Below, piece by piece: positions 11,086 through 24,019 of a stretch of 64,000 nt of DNA. The stretch lies in the NCBI GenBank assembly GCA_028671895.1, contig CM053807.1:51699903-51763902 (forward strand). The letters run 5' to 3'. A program made the position numbers and the translations under genes. Position 1 is the stretch's first letter. The number at the start of each line of letters is the position of its first letter. Under the pieces are notes generated by a model. The model was not told the DNA's origin. It did no database searches and saw only the letters and a program-made list of their open reading frames with translations. This DNA is from Oenanthe sinensis (taxonomy: Eukaryota > Streptophyta > Magnoliopsida > Apiales > Apiaceae).

Positions 11086-12879
11086 AGGTGAACCCCTTGG
11101 AGCATTGGCTTCTGAATGCCTTGGTAGTTTAATAGTGAGCTTAGCTCAGAGGAATGGGATGGCACCATAAACCTTCTATCGTTGCATAAAAAAATATTTA
11201 TTTGCATGCATGATTAATATTTGAAAATTACTTTTTCATGGAATATCATTCTGATGAACTAAGTAATTATTTTCACTCTGAAGCATCCGAATGTAATGGA
11301 TAGTTTGTTGCCTTAGTGCTACTAGAGAAAAATTAAGAATTCTAAAAAGCAAATGAATATGGATGGTGGAATGTGGCTTGCTTCATATGGCAATATGGCA
11401 TTTGGAAGGAAAATTTCTCCTTTTCCGTTGTTTATTACATCCCTATTAAGTATTAAGGTTGACACCTACAGTTGGAATGTATGGTCATTTGTTAAACCCT
11501 GCAGCTGCCTAGCCAACCCTTGAGTTGAAATCTGAGCTAATTAGCCCTCAGGACAATGGGGGTAAGAGGAATTAATCTGTTCAAGTCGTGTACGATAAAA
11601 TGAAAGAAATAACTAGGTTTACTTTTGAAAAGAGTGTAGTTGAGGCACGTAACTTATTTTAGAATAATACAGTGGGTCGGTAACTACGCTGGCATGATGT
11701 TTACTTGGTTGCAGTACGTTGGACAGTGGCATGTCGTTGGGACAGTTTTTCAAACTAAAGTTCGGGATATTAACGACTTAAGATCGCCCCCAAAAAAAGT
11801 GTAATTTTTGCTGGAACGAGTAGGAGGTTCTCTGGAAGAAAAATGCAGGTGTCAATATATGAACTGCAAAATATACTAATGTGTGAATACATCAAATAAA
11901 TACTAATGTTTTGATTCCGTTGGACTATTATAAACTCCAAATATATCAACTGCAGAGCTTTCATTCATATTGAAACATTATATCCGGTTGTTGTACATGA
12001 AAAACCAAATGGACCTATTGTCTAGCTATACGCAAGTCATATATGTTGCTCTAAAAATCCAAAAACGCCAAGACAAAGTTGCAGATGTAAAATAAAGTAG
12101 TAACACATTTTTCAGAAGAAAAAAACAAATAAAATAAAGTTGTTACGCGTTGATGATGCAAATAAGAATAATGCATGGCTCACTACGTCTGATGCAAAGA
12201 TGGGCCAGACGGAGGAGAAGTATTAATGCATGTGCCTAGCTAAATCAAAAGCCATTAAACGAAAAAATTTAAAGTAGAGTACCAAACTAACTACTACCAG
12301 AAAAGCTATAATTACAAAATATAAAGAAGACATGGACATATAACCTGCCTTGCGTTGCCACCCTTGTAAGCTCCTCCTCTTATTATATACCAACTAGATC
12401 ACACTCATACGCACGCATTTATACTTTATATACACACAAATATTATATGTAAATATATTCGAGTTTAAAAAATCAGAGGTATGGAGGGGAGAAAATAAAT
12501 CTAAAAATAACAGAAATACATTCATACTAAAAATTATCGTACTAAAAATCCTTAACCTTACTTTTAATCTTTGGAGTTTGCATTAAACTCCGTGGGCGTC
12601 TTAGCACCATATAAACTAGCTACTTAAACTAGAAACCTTGGTGAGAGCATACATTCATATACAGTAGAGTACTGTAATGGGGAGGGAATGTTGGTTTCAC
12701 GCGCAAGTCACGTGCAAAAGACTTGAAATGGAGTATGGACCATGTAATAGTACTTTACCAGTTTATATATCTTTCTATATCTCATATCTCTGTTGCAATA
12801 CATTCATACACTTTTGTCTCTCTCATTACCAGAAAAACAAGAAACAGAGAGACACAGAGAGAGAGAGAGAGATTAGGAG

Positions 12880-15262
12880 ATGATGATGAGTAGTCGATTA
12901 GCACCATTGTCAGAAGAACCAGTGATAAATGATAACGAAGATGAAGAAGAGTTGAGTAAAAAGGGAAGAAAGAAATGGAAAAATTGGATAAAGAACAACT
13001 TGTTATTATTGTCTCAACAGTCTCTTTTTCTCCTTGTCTTCAACAAGAAATCTGAAGATGATATCAAGATTCTTCTAAGTGTTCTTGGCTGTCCTCTTTT
13101 GCCTGTTTCTTCTTCTTCTCCTCCTCCTCCTCTCATTCAAAATCTTTCTCTTCCTCATCAAGTAAGCACCTCACCCTTAATCTATCCTTGATTACTTTTA
13201 TTATCCTTAATCTATAAGAATTAGGAGACTCTAATTGTACTTAATTGCAGTATTTACTTGGATCATGCAAAAAGGGTGTGCTAAAAACTTAGTTGTAGGG
13301 TTACAAATTAATTTGTTATACACCAGGTAGAAATTACTTTACATTATCTTTAATTTTGTTTAATTTTGTTTAGATATGTTATGGACTAGTAATACACTTT
13401 AGGTCAGTCTGATTGATTGTTCCCTGAGTTTTAATTATGACCACATTTATATAGGTACCTGTTAATTACCAGGGTCCACTGCGTCTACGTACACTCTGAT
13501 AGCCTGTGTGAAAATTTAGCCTTTTAATAAATTTAAATAAAGTCCATGTCCCCTTCCCTGGAGTACCATATATTTAATTAATTAACATCTCTTAATTATC
13601 TTCAACGGTATCTGAAAATTTCTACCTCACGAATTTAAGATTATTAATTCCTTTTCTTTTTCTCATTTGACGATATCCTCACATGGTCTCTTTCGAATGT
13701 TGAAAGTTCGTATTTTAGTGGAAGATTTTCTTAATATTCCCATTGGTCATTGAAAAAAAAAAACTGAACTGTGTGTTTAAATATTACCAAGAGAAAGAGA
13801 TGCACTGAATCAAACAAATTTTAACACTATAATTGGTCAGGTATCATCATCGTCAGAATACATAATACAACACTTCACGGCAGCAACAGGTTGCCGAAAA
13901 TTAGAAGGGAGTGTAAAGAACATGTATGTTACTGGCAAAGTTACTATGGCGATGGTAGATGAGCTAGGCTCGGCTGGTGGAGCTGCGATGAGGCAGCTTC
14001 CGACAAGGGGCTGCTTTGTCATTTGGCAGATGGTCCCCAAAAAATGGCAAATTGAGCTTGTTGTTGGACGCCACAGAGTTGTAGCTGGCAGTGACGGCAA
14101 TGTGGCTTGGCGACGCACCCCTTGGCTCGGCTCCCACACTGCCAAAGGCGGTGTCCGTCCTCTCCGTCGCTCCCTTCAGGTGAGTTGCTTCAAATCTTAT
14201 TCAAAAAAGGTCAATTCTAAAATTTTAAATACTCTAAATGATACTACTTAAACTACTCTACTTGCGCTTAAAATATCCGTCTTGTTACACATAGGATAGA
14301 TTATGTTAAAGCTAATGGATAAAGCAAATGAATTTCATGGATATATTCCATTGAGAAGTGCCCCTACGGTCCCCTACAACATATAAAGGGCACTTGTGCG
14401 ACCTTTTCACCTTTTGCATGTTACTTGTTTTTCGGCTCGATCGCACCTCTTTTTGATTAGTCCTTTCTTTCATCACCATAAAAAGTCTTTTGGCCTTCAC
14501 GTGTAGTAGTGTGGGAGCTAGAATGGCAGTCACATTTTGAAATTCTTTCGTCTAGATCATCATGGAATTTTATGTTCCGAAACAGCTTTAGGCGCCTTTT
14601 TTTTATTTCAACCAGTTGGGATATATATATATATCTTAATTGTGCTGTGTGTCTCATCCTCTGCTTCCGACTAGGATATACTAATTGTGACGTGCACAAT
14701 TATTATTTTCTTTAAAAGGAATATCTTAGTTGATACCTGAGTAATAATACTAATACAGTAACAATCATGGTTAATTACCCAGGGACTAGATCCAGTGGCT
14801 ATAGCGGATGTATTTTCTTCGGCTCAATACATGGGTGAAAAACAAATCTCTGACAGAGATTGTTTTGTATTAAAATTAACAGCCGATGACACGGACCTTG
14901 CAGCACGGAGCGATCCAACAGCCGAGATGATCAAACATGTTATGTTTGGTTATTTTAGCCAAAAAAATGGATTACTATTCTACCTGGAAGACTCTTACTT
15001 GACCAGAATTCAGTCACCAGGTTGTCACCCTACATATTGGGAAACCACAATGAGCACGAAAATGGAGGACTATCGGGCCGTAGACGGTGTTATGATTTCG
15101 CATTCTGGAAAATCCAGTGCCATCATCACACGTTTCGGAGACAATTTGAGGGGAGGTCCAGTGACAACACGAATGGAAGAAACCTGGACAATTGATGATC
15201 TTGCTTTTAATGTTCCCGGGCTATCTATGGATTGCTTCATTCCGCCCGAGGACATACAGTAA
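12880..15262 (+). CDS. DUF620 family protein, 366 aa
   Basis: DUF620 proteins are a plant family with no established biochemical role; some are listed as lipase-like without proof. Exons are 12880-13161, 13841-14179 and 14783-15262, all phase 0, with GT-AG introns. The N-terminus is acidic (about residues 8-25) and then lysine-rich (KKGRKKWKNWIKNN). A low-complexity Ser/Pro stretch near residues 75-88 precedes the conserved domain. That domain carries blocks I recognise from the family: AATGCRKLEGSVKNMYVTGK, a WQMVPKKWQIELVVG-like strand, AQYMGEKQISDRDCFVLKL, and a C-terminal stretch around TWTIDDLAFNVPGLS. The first of three successive ATGs (MMM) is taken as the start. A GA microsatellite lies just upstream (about 12855-12873), in what should be the 5' leader. 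Family assignment is from memory of motifs; function is unknown. Confidence 0.85.
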
Positions 15263-15386
15263 GATTATAGTACGATGAACACTGACAGTAGATTGTTCAA
15301 AGCTGTATGCCCAAAATCAATTACATAAATTTTCTTTTGCTTAAACATTTTGACATATTTGTGTTTATATAAGCCATAGTTCTGCG

Positions 15387-16373
15387 TAGACCTAGCAAAA
15401 TGGGTCTGAATCCAAAAAAACCGAACCGGAATGTAGGGAACCGAGATCCGATTTTGTATCCGAATTTGATAATCCAAAAATGTAACCGAATCCGAACTGA
15501 TATTGGTTCAAAAGAATCAAATCCGATAATAATCCGAAAACCGATTCAATCCGATCCGAAAATAATCCGGAACCAGAATTTTAACCGAAAATAATCCAAA
15601 ATAACATATCCGATAATGAACCGAATCGATCAAATCCTAATAAAAATTATACAATCTGAATATGACTCAAACTAAATTATAAACCATATGTGTATTTCAT
15701 ATATACAATCTCATGATTCGTTAAATTCACAAATACATTATACAATTATACATAATTCATATGTATAACACATGTATTCGTAAAATAAAATATTAAAAAA
15801 ATTAAGAATAATTTTTATTTTGAATTTGCTGGAAAATAAAGAAAAGTGTAAATTCATATACTAAAAAGAAATAAATATGTACATACAAAATTTATTTATA
15901 TTTATATCCGGCCCTCAAGATTTTTTTATAAAATTATTATATTATGAGTATTTAGTGATTTTTTTTATATTAACCAAAGTCTGAACTAGAGAAATATATT
16001 ATCTAATCGAATTAATTATTTTATTCAGTATTATTTTATCAAATTTTAATTATTATTTGGCAAATTTGCTTAATGGTCTTTATTTAAATTCAACGATGAT
16101 TCAAATTTATTTAAAATTAATAGAATTGAATTTTCAAATCCAAACAAAATCTAGTTTTAAATAATAAATTCAAAAAAGATCTGAACCGAATTTAATATGT
16201 TTTTATCCGAAATTCATCTGAATTATAATCCGATTTTGACCTAAATCGAAATCGTATCGATCCGAACCGAATAATATCCTATCTGAACCGGATATAAATA
16301 TACTATAACTGAAAGTCGATCTGATCTGAAATTGGTCCCGAAATCAAATCGTTTACCCGAATTACCGGGTCTG
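15387..16373. mobile_element. Degraded hAT-like non-autonomous element, about 1 kb
   Basis: The ends are TAGACCTAGCAAAATGGGTC on the left and, inverted, CAGACCCGGTAATTCGGGT on the right. The terminal 250 bp on both sides are full of CCGAATCCGAA-like repeats, and the middle is AT-rich. This is the layout of small hAT relatives with subterminal repeats. The 8-bp flanks (GTTCTGCG and CTTCAGCA) match at only five positions, so the insertion is old. The left terminus is shared with the elements at 33802 and 55720. Confidence 0.55.
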
Positions 16374-16522
16374 CTTCAGCATATGTCAAACTTATTGATA
16401 TCCATGCTTAGCATTCGCGTAAAATCAGTTGTAATTATAGATTGGATTTTGATTTAATTTATTTAAGATTACTGCCATGCACAGTGTATTTAGTGTATCA
16501 TATATATTATAAGACAAACATA

Positions 16523-17572
16523 TGTTAACCCTGATTTTGATGATAACACAATAACATGTTGTGGATTTACAGCTTAACATATTTTTATCTAATGCATATT
16601 ACTTGTGCTTGCAATGTTTTTCAAGTTTAGCATAACAGCAAGCTCTTATGACAAAACATTTTACTGTTATAGAGTCTGGCAGATTTACAACTCAAGTCCA
16701 AAATTCAAGAATTAGATTTATACTTCGATAAGGATTTTTATAATGTGAGTATATATCTATTTAATACGTTTATAATATATATTAAGTTCCGAATATTTTA
16801 TTTAAATGTATTCCTATATTTTAGGAGAAGAAGTTGCATCCGATTTAACCTTATTTTTTGATCAACTTCTAATCCTTATCATGCATTATGATTGGAGCTG
16901 TTTTAAACATTTTTACTTTTCCTTATCGCCTATAATCATGTATTAGTTTGAATTAACATTATCTTTAAACTTGTATCTACAATAATTCAAACTAGCCGTT
17001 GATATATCACGTATATAACATTAGCTTACCTTTTCTACGTACGACAACAATACTACAACTCTACTATACGTTCTTGAAAAAAATTATCATACTTTCTCTA
17101 TATTATCTGAGCTTTCTACATATTATATTCGTGCTATATAGAGAATATATAATTTGAGTTGTAATCACTTTCTCATTCCATTATATTGTTCAAGTGTAAC
17201 TTGGTGTTGCTAGAAAGTGGTCGGGACCTTGTATACGTCAGGGGGAGTTAGATAACTTTTGTTTCGGATGTTCTAAGGTGCAACAAGGTTTAAGAATGAA
17301 GAATTCAATGAGGGGGATTCGAGGGAATTCTGCTAGTTCTATAAACAGTTTGTCGTCAGAGAACAGGTTAAACAAGAAGCTGGTGTACTCAAGCTACTAG
17401 GAATTATAGCAGGCCATTTCTAGTGACATGGAAAAGGGAGATATAGTATTGTTCTGTAATTGGTTTATATTGTAATTAGTGATATATTCTCTTATCAAGT
17501 TGGTAAGAGACCATGACGTAGACCAGTAGAACTAGGGGTCGAACCTGGCTAAACGTAAGAACCGAGTAACAC
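16523..17572 (+). mobile_element. Copia-type LTR fragment
   Basis: It begins TGTTAACCCTGATTTTGATG, a common plant Copia LTR start. It ends in a typical R-U5 segment, with ACGTAGACCAGTAG near 17516 followed by a TCGAACCTGG block. No internal coding region of the same element follows; the sequence runs directly into an oppositely oriented Copia piece. I read it as a solo or truncated LTR, with approximate ends. Confidence 0.45.
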
Positions 17573-18342
17573 ATTCATTTGGATAATCCAGTTCCCGTAA
17601 TTTGTTGCCGTCAATTTTGGGATTTGCGATTGTATCATATTTGTCATTTTTCTCGGACAGAACCTTAACTCTGATGCCACTTGTTGGAAACGTGATAGAC
17701 TTTTACACCAAATATAAATATAAATTGTGTATTCTTTAAACTCAAGATAAATAGAATAAGCACAACTAATATATGTATTATCACACAAACTAAAAATACA
17801 AACAGGCTACAGCCTTTATAGTACTAGAGCTTCAGCTCTGTTTTTCACACTACTGTTTTCTAATTCACTCGGTGTAATGCATATATCCTGTAGTATAACA
17901 GCCAAGACTATTTATAGACTCAAATATAAGCTACCTGACTGCTTGCTTACATACACTGTACATTTATTTAGCCTACCATATAAGACTAAGACCAAGACCA
18001 ACTAGCTAGTTTTTGCAGTTTTTCTGGATAGTCATGCAGACTTCAAAACTTAGCATACCTTTATTTTTACGACATTAACTTATAAGCATCCAAAATCCAA
18101 GTCTTACACATAGTCTGATAGCTTCCGCAGCAGCATTTTATTTCCCCATGCACAGCTGTTGTTGTATAGCTGTTGCAAATTAAAACCTGTTTGTCCTAGC
18201 TGTAGTATTCCTGTACTTTTTAGAAACCCAGCTGCATAATGTTTGACTGTGTTGCTGCATGTATTTGATAATCATATATCCTGGTTTTTCTGAAGACTTG
18301 TCTAGTGCAATATAACTCCAAGAACGGGTTTGAATTCTAACA
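17573..18342 (-). mobile_element. Copia retrotransposon fragment: LTR, primer site and gag start
   Basis: On the minus strand the LTR runs from 18342 (TGTTAGAATTC) to 17682 (CCAACA), 661 bp with TG...CA ends. It is followed by a primer-binding-like AGTGGCATCAGAGTTAAGG. Then comes the start of gag, whose protein has IPKLTATNYGNWIIQMNVLLG, the N-terminal block of Copia gag (DUF4219/UBN2 type). The reading frame is lost at about 17573. The LTR edge at 18342/18343 cuts into exon 2 of a polygalacturonase gene. Confidence 0.75.
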
Positions 18343-19510
18343 GCCACGATGCAGCATCCTGTTCACCCCTTAGTCCTGTAAGTTCGGTGAAATATCATAC
18401 CAACATATATAATATCATCTGAGAACTATTACTTCTTTTCTCTATGAATATTAATTATGTTTTTTTTTGACAAATATTAATTATGTTTTATGTTTTTTTT
18501 CAGATATCTTTGAAATTTGAAAATTAACTTTAATCTTCATCTTTTTTGAATTTGCAGACACTGATGTTGACAAAGGTTTACCAAGCACTATTCCAAAACA
18601 TAATATTACTCAACAGCAAAGGGGTTCATATGAAGATAGAAGAAGGTGAGAATGTTATCATCAAAGGCATTACAATAACAGCACCAGCTGACTACCCAAA
18701 CACTGATGGAATTCACACGGGAAACATTAACAACGTCAATATTCTCGATTCCAACATCGGCACTGGTGATGATTGCATATCTATTGGAGCTGGAACAACG
18801 AACATTAACATTACCGGGGTTAATTGTGGTCCTGGTCATGGCATTAGTATTGGAAGCATCGGCAAGAGTCAGACATATCAAAATGTAAAGGGTGTTAAAG
18901 TACAAAACTGCAAAATGAGCTCAACAGAAAATGGTGTGAGAATCAAAACATGGGCTTCACCCTATCAAGTGTCTGTTTCTGATGTTACTTTCCAAGATAT
19001 TATAATGGATAACACACAAAATCCGATTATTACCGATCAACAATATTGTGGTGGATCCAAGGAATGCAAGGTACGCACGTAACAAACATTAACATTAGTT
19101 CGACTCAGATACACATTTATAAGGATATAAGCCTAATTATTCAAAAAAAAAAACATTAACACAATTTATATTCTTAATTCGTTTGTGATAATTAATTACA
19201 CACTATATATATGTTTTGTAACTTGCAGGGAACTTCACAAGTACAAGTGGAAGATGTGAAGTTTATAGGAGTAAGAGGAACATCAAAATCAGAAATTGAA
19301 GTAAATTTGGATTGCAGCAGCAATAAGCCGTGTCAAGGAATTGAGTTAGATGACATCAACTTAAGTTTAGATAGTGGCGGGAAAGCAACTTCTTCGTGTT
19401 CAAATGTTCATGTATTTTATATTGGCACCCAAAATCCCACCCCTTGTCAGAACGGAATTCCTTTAATGCATACACATAGGATCATCAATCATATATGGAA
19501 ATTCTTGTAA
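18343..19510 (+). pseudogene. Exopolygalacturonase copy A, 5' end removed at a Copia insertion
   Basis: What remains is the last 34 bases of exon 2 (18343-18376, encoding the ASCSPLSP end), exon 3 (18558-19070) and exon 4 (19229-19510). Exons 3 and 4 are open and keep all GH28 catalytic motifs: NTDGIHTG, GDDCISIG, GPGHGISIG and RIKTW. Exon 1, with the signal peptide, and most of exon 2 are missing; a Copia LTR touches the break. Copy A is very close to copy B in exon 3, including the downstream HTHRIINH end, but finishes differently (IWKFL against GNWQRQ). Without a signal peptide or the N-terminal third it cannot make a normal secreted enzyme. The clean frame suggests that inactivation was recent. 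Confidence 0.88.
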
Positions 19511-21107
19511 ATCAAGTAGTAATTTTTTGTCCGCATGTTTTTCCCATATCGGTCTGTTCTCAAACATGTATATACCTTTTTTTTTAGGGTTCGAACATGT
19601 ATATTCCTAATACCCCTGCTTAAAATTCTATATAATTTCCGTGACAAAAAAAATAATTTTAAAAATTAATAAAATTACTAATTATTAATTTTAAATACTA
19701 ATCAGGTAAAATCATATATGTGTACGTATGAGATTGTGTAGTTTATACGAAGCAAGCCAGGGATGAGACTGTATTCCCAACCACGAAAAAGATCGAGAGG
19801 GGCAATGAAAGATCTCTTGTTCTTATTATAAGATCGTGATTGGATACTTTTAGGGATTGGAGATTTACTTATTCAGTGATTTTGGCACGGGACCTTCCCA
19901 AAATGGGTATTGTCGGGTCTGGTGAATTCAATAATAATGTATTTTGTATGAAAATGAGTAAATAAATGTTTTTGTGTTTTTAAAAGTTAATGTATTTTGG
20001 TTAGAAGTATTTTGAAAGATCGTGGTAAAATTTCAATGAACCAATACTCAATAAATAAATTATTTCAATGGTTTCAAAAAAAATTATTTCAATAAATTAA
20101 TATTTTTCTTATTACTAATATAATAGAGATAATATATTATTAACCTACATAAATTAATATAATTTTCTAAATTTCAGTAACATTCATCTTATTCTATCGC
20201 TTGTTTTTGTTATTGTCTAAGAATATTCTTTATTAGAATTTTTTTTTAAGACTATTTTACTAAAAATAAAATTTTATATACAACTTTTATTATTTCATGA
20301 TAATGTTGTTTCTAAAAATAATTTACGAAAGATTTAATTTATTAATTTTATTATTATGAGTATATTTTTCATATATATATATATATATATATTCAATCTA
20401 AAAAAAGAAAAAAAATAAATTTTAAAATACTGTATTAACTTCAAATACATACTGAGAATTGGGGTTAAATGGCACTAGGTTCCAGATTGGTTTAAGAAGA
20501 AAATCTCAAGTAATTTTTAAAATTGTTCTAAAATATTGTAAGCGTCACATTTCACAAAAAATAAAATAAAACGTAAGTGTCATATTTTAATTCATAATAT
20601 TAATTTAGAGACATATATGAATTTCTTTTTAATTTTAAATTAGATATTCAATTAAATCATGTACATTAAACATTTCTCCAAGAAAAAAGGAACTGTCTAA
20701 TTTTTTTCTCCAGAAAAAGCCATGACATCCTCCCTTTCTTGCCATTATTCGTGACAGGCATCAAATTTGGGAGCTAGGTGAGTATATATATAATCATGGT
20801 GCCTAATTAAGAAAACCAAAACCATTTTTTCTAAAATTTGTCATAATATTCTCTATCCCGCTGATATAGTATTTGTTTAAATAAAATCAATAACACAAAT
20901 TTATTTACTTAATTGACTATATATATTTTGAAATTTATCATAAATGCAATCGGTAGCCCAATAAAATACTATAATTCTTCGATCGGTTATTATAAATACA
21001 TACATACAAATAAATAAGAATGTTCCATATATATATAAGAAGAGTAAACATATATATACGTGTAATTTTATATAGAAAATAAGAGTAAATATATATAGAG
21101 AGAGATC
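19511..21107. other. Intergenic stretch between polygalacturonase copies A and B
   Basis: AT-rich sequence with short poly-A/T runs and an AT microsatellite near 20372-20393. I see no exon, RNA gene or bounded mobile element here. The promoter of copy B should lie in the last few hundred bases. Confidence 0.6.
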
Positions 21108-23306
21108 ATGGGTTTAGGTCTATTTTGTTTGAAAGTTTCACGGTTAATGTTTATAGTTACATGTATAAACCAAGTTTGTAGTCAAAGTATATTTGATGTA
21201 AAAAAATTTGGTGCGGTCGGAGATGGTAGAACCGAAAACAGCAATGTAAAATTTTATGATATTCATTAGAATAGTTCTCATATATGTATATTTTATGATA
21301 ATCATTTTTGTATCTTTTTTGGTTGAAGGCTTTCCTAAATGCATGGAAGGAAGCATGTCAAAAAGGAGGCACAGTTTTGGTAGCAGATGGAACATACTTG
21401 GTTAATACTATCCAGTTCGCAGGGCCATGCAAGGGTCAAGTGAGTTTCTTGGTAAACGCAGTTGTGCAGGCTCCCCAGGGTAAATCCAACACGAATTATT
21501 GGATAAATTTTAAAGATATCAATGGTTTGATTATTTATGGAAATGGTACATTTGACGGTCAGGGAGCTTCCGCTTGGCGCTTTAAAGATTGCCATGATAC
21601 AACATCCTGTTCACCCCTTAGTCCGGTAAAGTTTTTAAAGTATCATACCAGTATATACATATCATTCGAGAACTTGATTAGGGATGGCCATCGGCCCGGT
21701 TCGGGGCGGGGGAGTGCTATCCGGCCCCGATCCTCGAACCCTAATTCAATCCCCGAAATCGACCCGATCTCTGAACGAGAATTAATTTAGTAATCGATCC
21801 CGCGGAGAACCGAGAAATTCTTTTTAAAATAAATTTATATTTGAACTTACATTTTTTAATTAAAATAGTTTAAAATTTATCATATATAATATATTTTTTA
21901 AATTTTATATCATATTTTAAGTAATAATTTTAACTAATATTAATGTATAATATAAATAAAGGACAAAAATAAAAATACTATAATAAAATGATATTAAAAT
22001 TTAAAAATTTTAAATTAATAAAATGAATTAGAAATTTAAAAGTATAATGATACACTCAAATTATAAATATCATTATTATATATATATATATATATATATT
22101 ATTTTTATTAAATATAAAGATCGGAAAACGGGGATTGGGCCGGGAATACACCAATACCGGTCTCCGCTCCCTAAAATTTTTATGATATCTCCCCGTTCCC
22201 CAACCCGTACCCGAAAAAATTCCCGAATTCCTGCCCTGTTCGATGCGGGGATCGGATCGGGACCCGGCAGTGCGGGGAGAATGTTCATCATCATCTTGTT
22301 TATTTCCACTTTGAGTATTTTTATTTTATGTTTTCTTAACAGATATCCTTGATATTTGAAAGGCAACTTTTATATCTTTATATTTTTTTAAATTTGTAGA
22401 CACTGGTGTTGACAAAGGTTTACCAAGCATTAATTCAAAACATAAGGTTACTCAACAGCAAAGGCGTCCAAATGAAGATAGAAGAAGGCGAGAATGTTAT
22501 TATCAAAGACATTACAATAACAGCACCGGCTGACAGCCCAAACACTGACGGAATTCACACGGGAAACATTAACATCGTCAACATTCTCGATTCCAATATC
22601 GGCACTGGTGATGATTGCATATCTATTGGAGCTGGAACAACGAACATTAACATCACCGGAGTTAATTGTGGTCCTGGTCATGGCATTAGCATTGGAAGCA
22701 TTGGCAAGAATCCGAAAGATCAAAATGTAAAGGGGGTTAAAGTAAAAAACTGTAAAATGAGCTTTACACAAAATGGTGTGAGAATCAAAACATGGACTTC
22801 ACCCTATCAAGTATCTGTTTCTGATGTTACTTTCCTAGATATTATAATGGATAACGCACAAAATCCGATTATTATCGATCAACAATATTGTGGTGGATCG
22901 AAGGAATGCAAGGTATGTAACAAACATAAACATATATATATATATATATATATATTATTTTTTTAATTCGTTTGTGATAATTAATTACACACTATATATA
23001 TATATGTTTTGTAACTTGCAGGGAACTTCACAAGTACAAGTGGAAGATGTGAAGTTTATAGGAGTAAGAGGAACATCAAGATCGGAAATTGCAGTAAATT
23101 TGGATTGCAGCAGCAATAAGCCGTGTCAAGGAATTGAGTTAGATGACATCAACTTAAGTTTAGATAGTGGCGGCAAACCAATTTCTTCTTGTTCAAATGC
23201 TCATGTATCTTATATTGGCCCTCAAAACCCTACCCCTTGTCAGAACAGAATGCCTTTGATGCATACACATGGGATCATCAATCATGGTAATTGGCAGAGG
23301 CAGTAG
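21108..23306 (+). CDS. Exopolygalacturonase copy B (GH28), 410 aa
   Basis: GH28 exopolygalacturonases remove galacturonic acid from the non-reducing end of pectin in the cell wall, often in pollen. Exons are 21108-21245, 21329-21625, 22400-22912 and 23022-23306, all phase 0. A secretory signal is expected in the first 24 residues (hydrophobic core LMFIVTCI, then CSQ). The mature protein starts with FDVKKFGAVGDG. Active-site blocks in exon 3 are NTDGIHTG, GDDCISIGAG (paired Asp), GPGHGISIGSIGK (catalytic His) and RIKTW (substrate binding). Cysteines around CGPGHG and QQYCGG fit the family disulphides. Intron 2 is long because it holds a hAT-like element. Length and exon plan match copy C, so this copy should be functional by sequence. 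Pollen expression is family knowledge, not seen here. Confidence 0.9.
21679..22295. mobile_element. hAT-like non-autonomous element in intron 2 of copy B
   Basis: The left end TAGGGATGGCCATCGGCCCG and GC-rich, CCCGATCC-like repeats near both ends contrast sharply with the AT-rich middle. This is the pattern of a common plant hAT MITE that starts TAGGGATGGCAA. The right end is less clear (around CCCGGCAGTGCGGGG and TTCATCATC), and no clean 8-bp duplication was found. It is absent from intron 2 of copy C. Copy A's intron 2 (18377-18557) is short and also lacks it. Confidence 0.55.
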
Positions 23307-23459
23307 AAACAGTTGTAGCCTTGTAGGCGAGTAGTCATGCCCAAATAGTATATTTATATATTTACTGTAATTCTCTCTTTAATTTTGCTAAATTAAAATC
23401 TATCCATTCTACCTTTCCCTTATGCTTGGTGCAATTTTGTATTGTATTACTTTTTTATA

Positions 23460-24019
23460 CAAGCTTATAACCCGAAGCACGGGATGAATAACTAATATTT
23501 ACATACATTTATTTTTTATATTATGTTTTATTGATATTTACTATAAAATTTTATAACATTGAGAATTTTTGTTAAAATAATATAACATTATCTCTGAGGA
23601 GTTGCATAAAAAGAGAATTATCGGGGGTTAGAGTTTTATGTTATTATACAATGATATTTATATATTAATATTCATAAATTTTAATGATATATTAAATAAA
23701 AATTATAGGATAAGTAGTAGGATTCTTAAAATAGAAAAATATATAATATAATTTAAATATAATATAATATTATCAGTGAGGAGTTGTATAAAAAGAGGAC
23801 TATCGGGAGTTAGAGTTGTATGTATGATATATATATTTTTTAAATTAGATTTTTATTAAAATTGAATGGTTAAAATCATTTTCTTTTTAAAATTAGATTT
23901 TATTAAAATTGAATGGTTAAGATCGTTTCTATGGTTCATCTAAAATTGGATGGTTATGATCTTTTCTATGGTTCACCTTGAACCAAAACTTTTAATCTTT
24001 AAGTTATGATAATATAGTA
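23460..24019 (-). mobile_element. Non-autonomous Helitron Y
   Basis: On the minus strand the 3' end is CATCCCGTGCTTCGGGTTATA followed by CTTG then T, a CCCG/CGGG terminal hairpin with a CTRR-like end. The 5' side begins TACTATATTATC at about 24018 and lacks the first few bases. The interior is related to element X next to it (the AAAATTGAATGGTTAA and ACTATCGGGAGTTAGAG blocks) and contains an internal duplication of the latter block. Confidence 0.5.

Noticed and set aside
13837..14145. 102-codon antisense frame inside the DUF620 gene
   Set aside because: It mirrors the coding exon on the other strand and has no family motifs.
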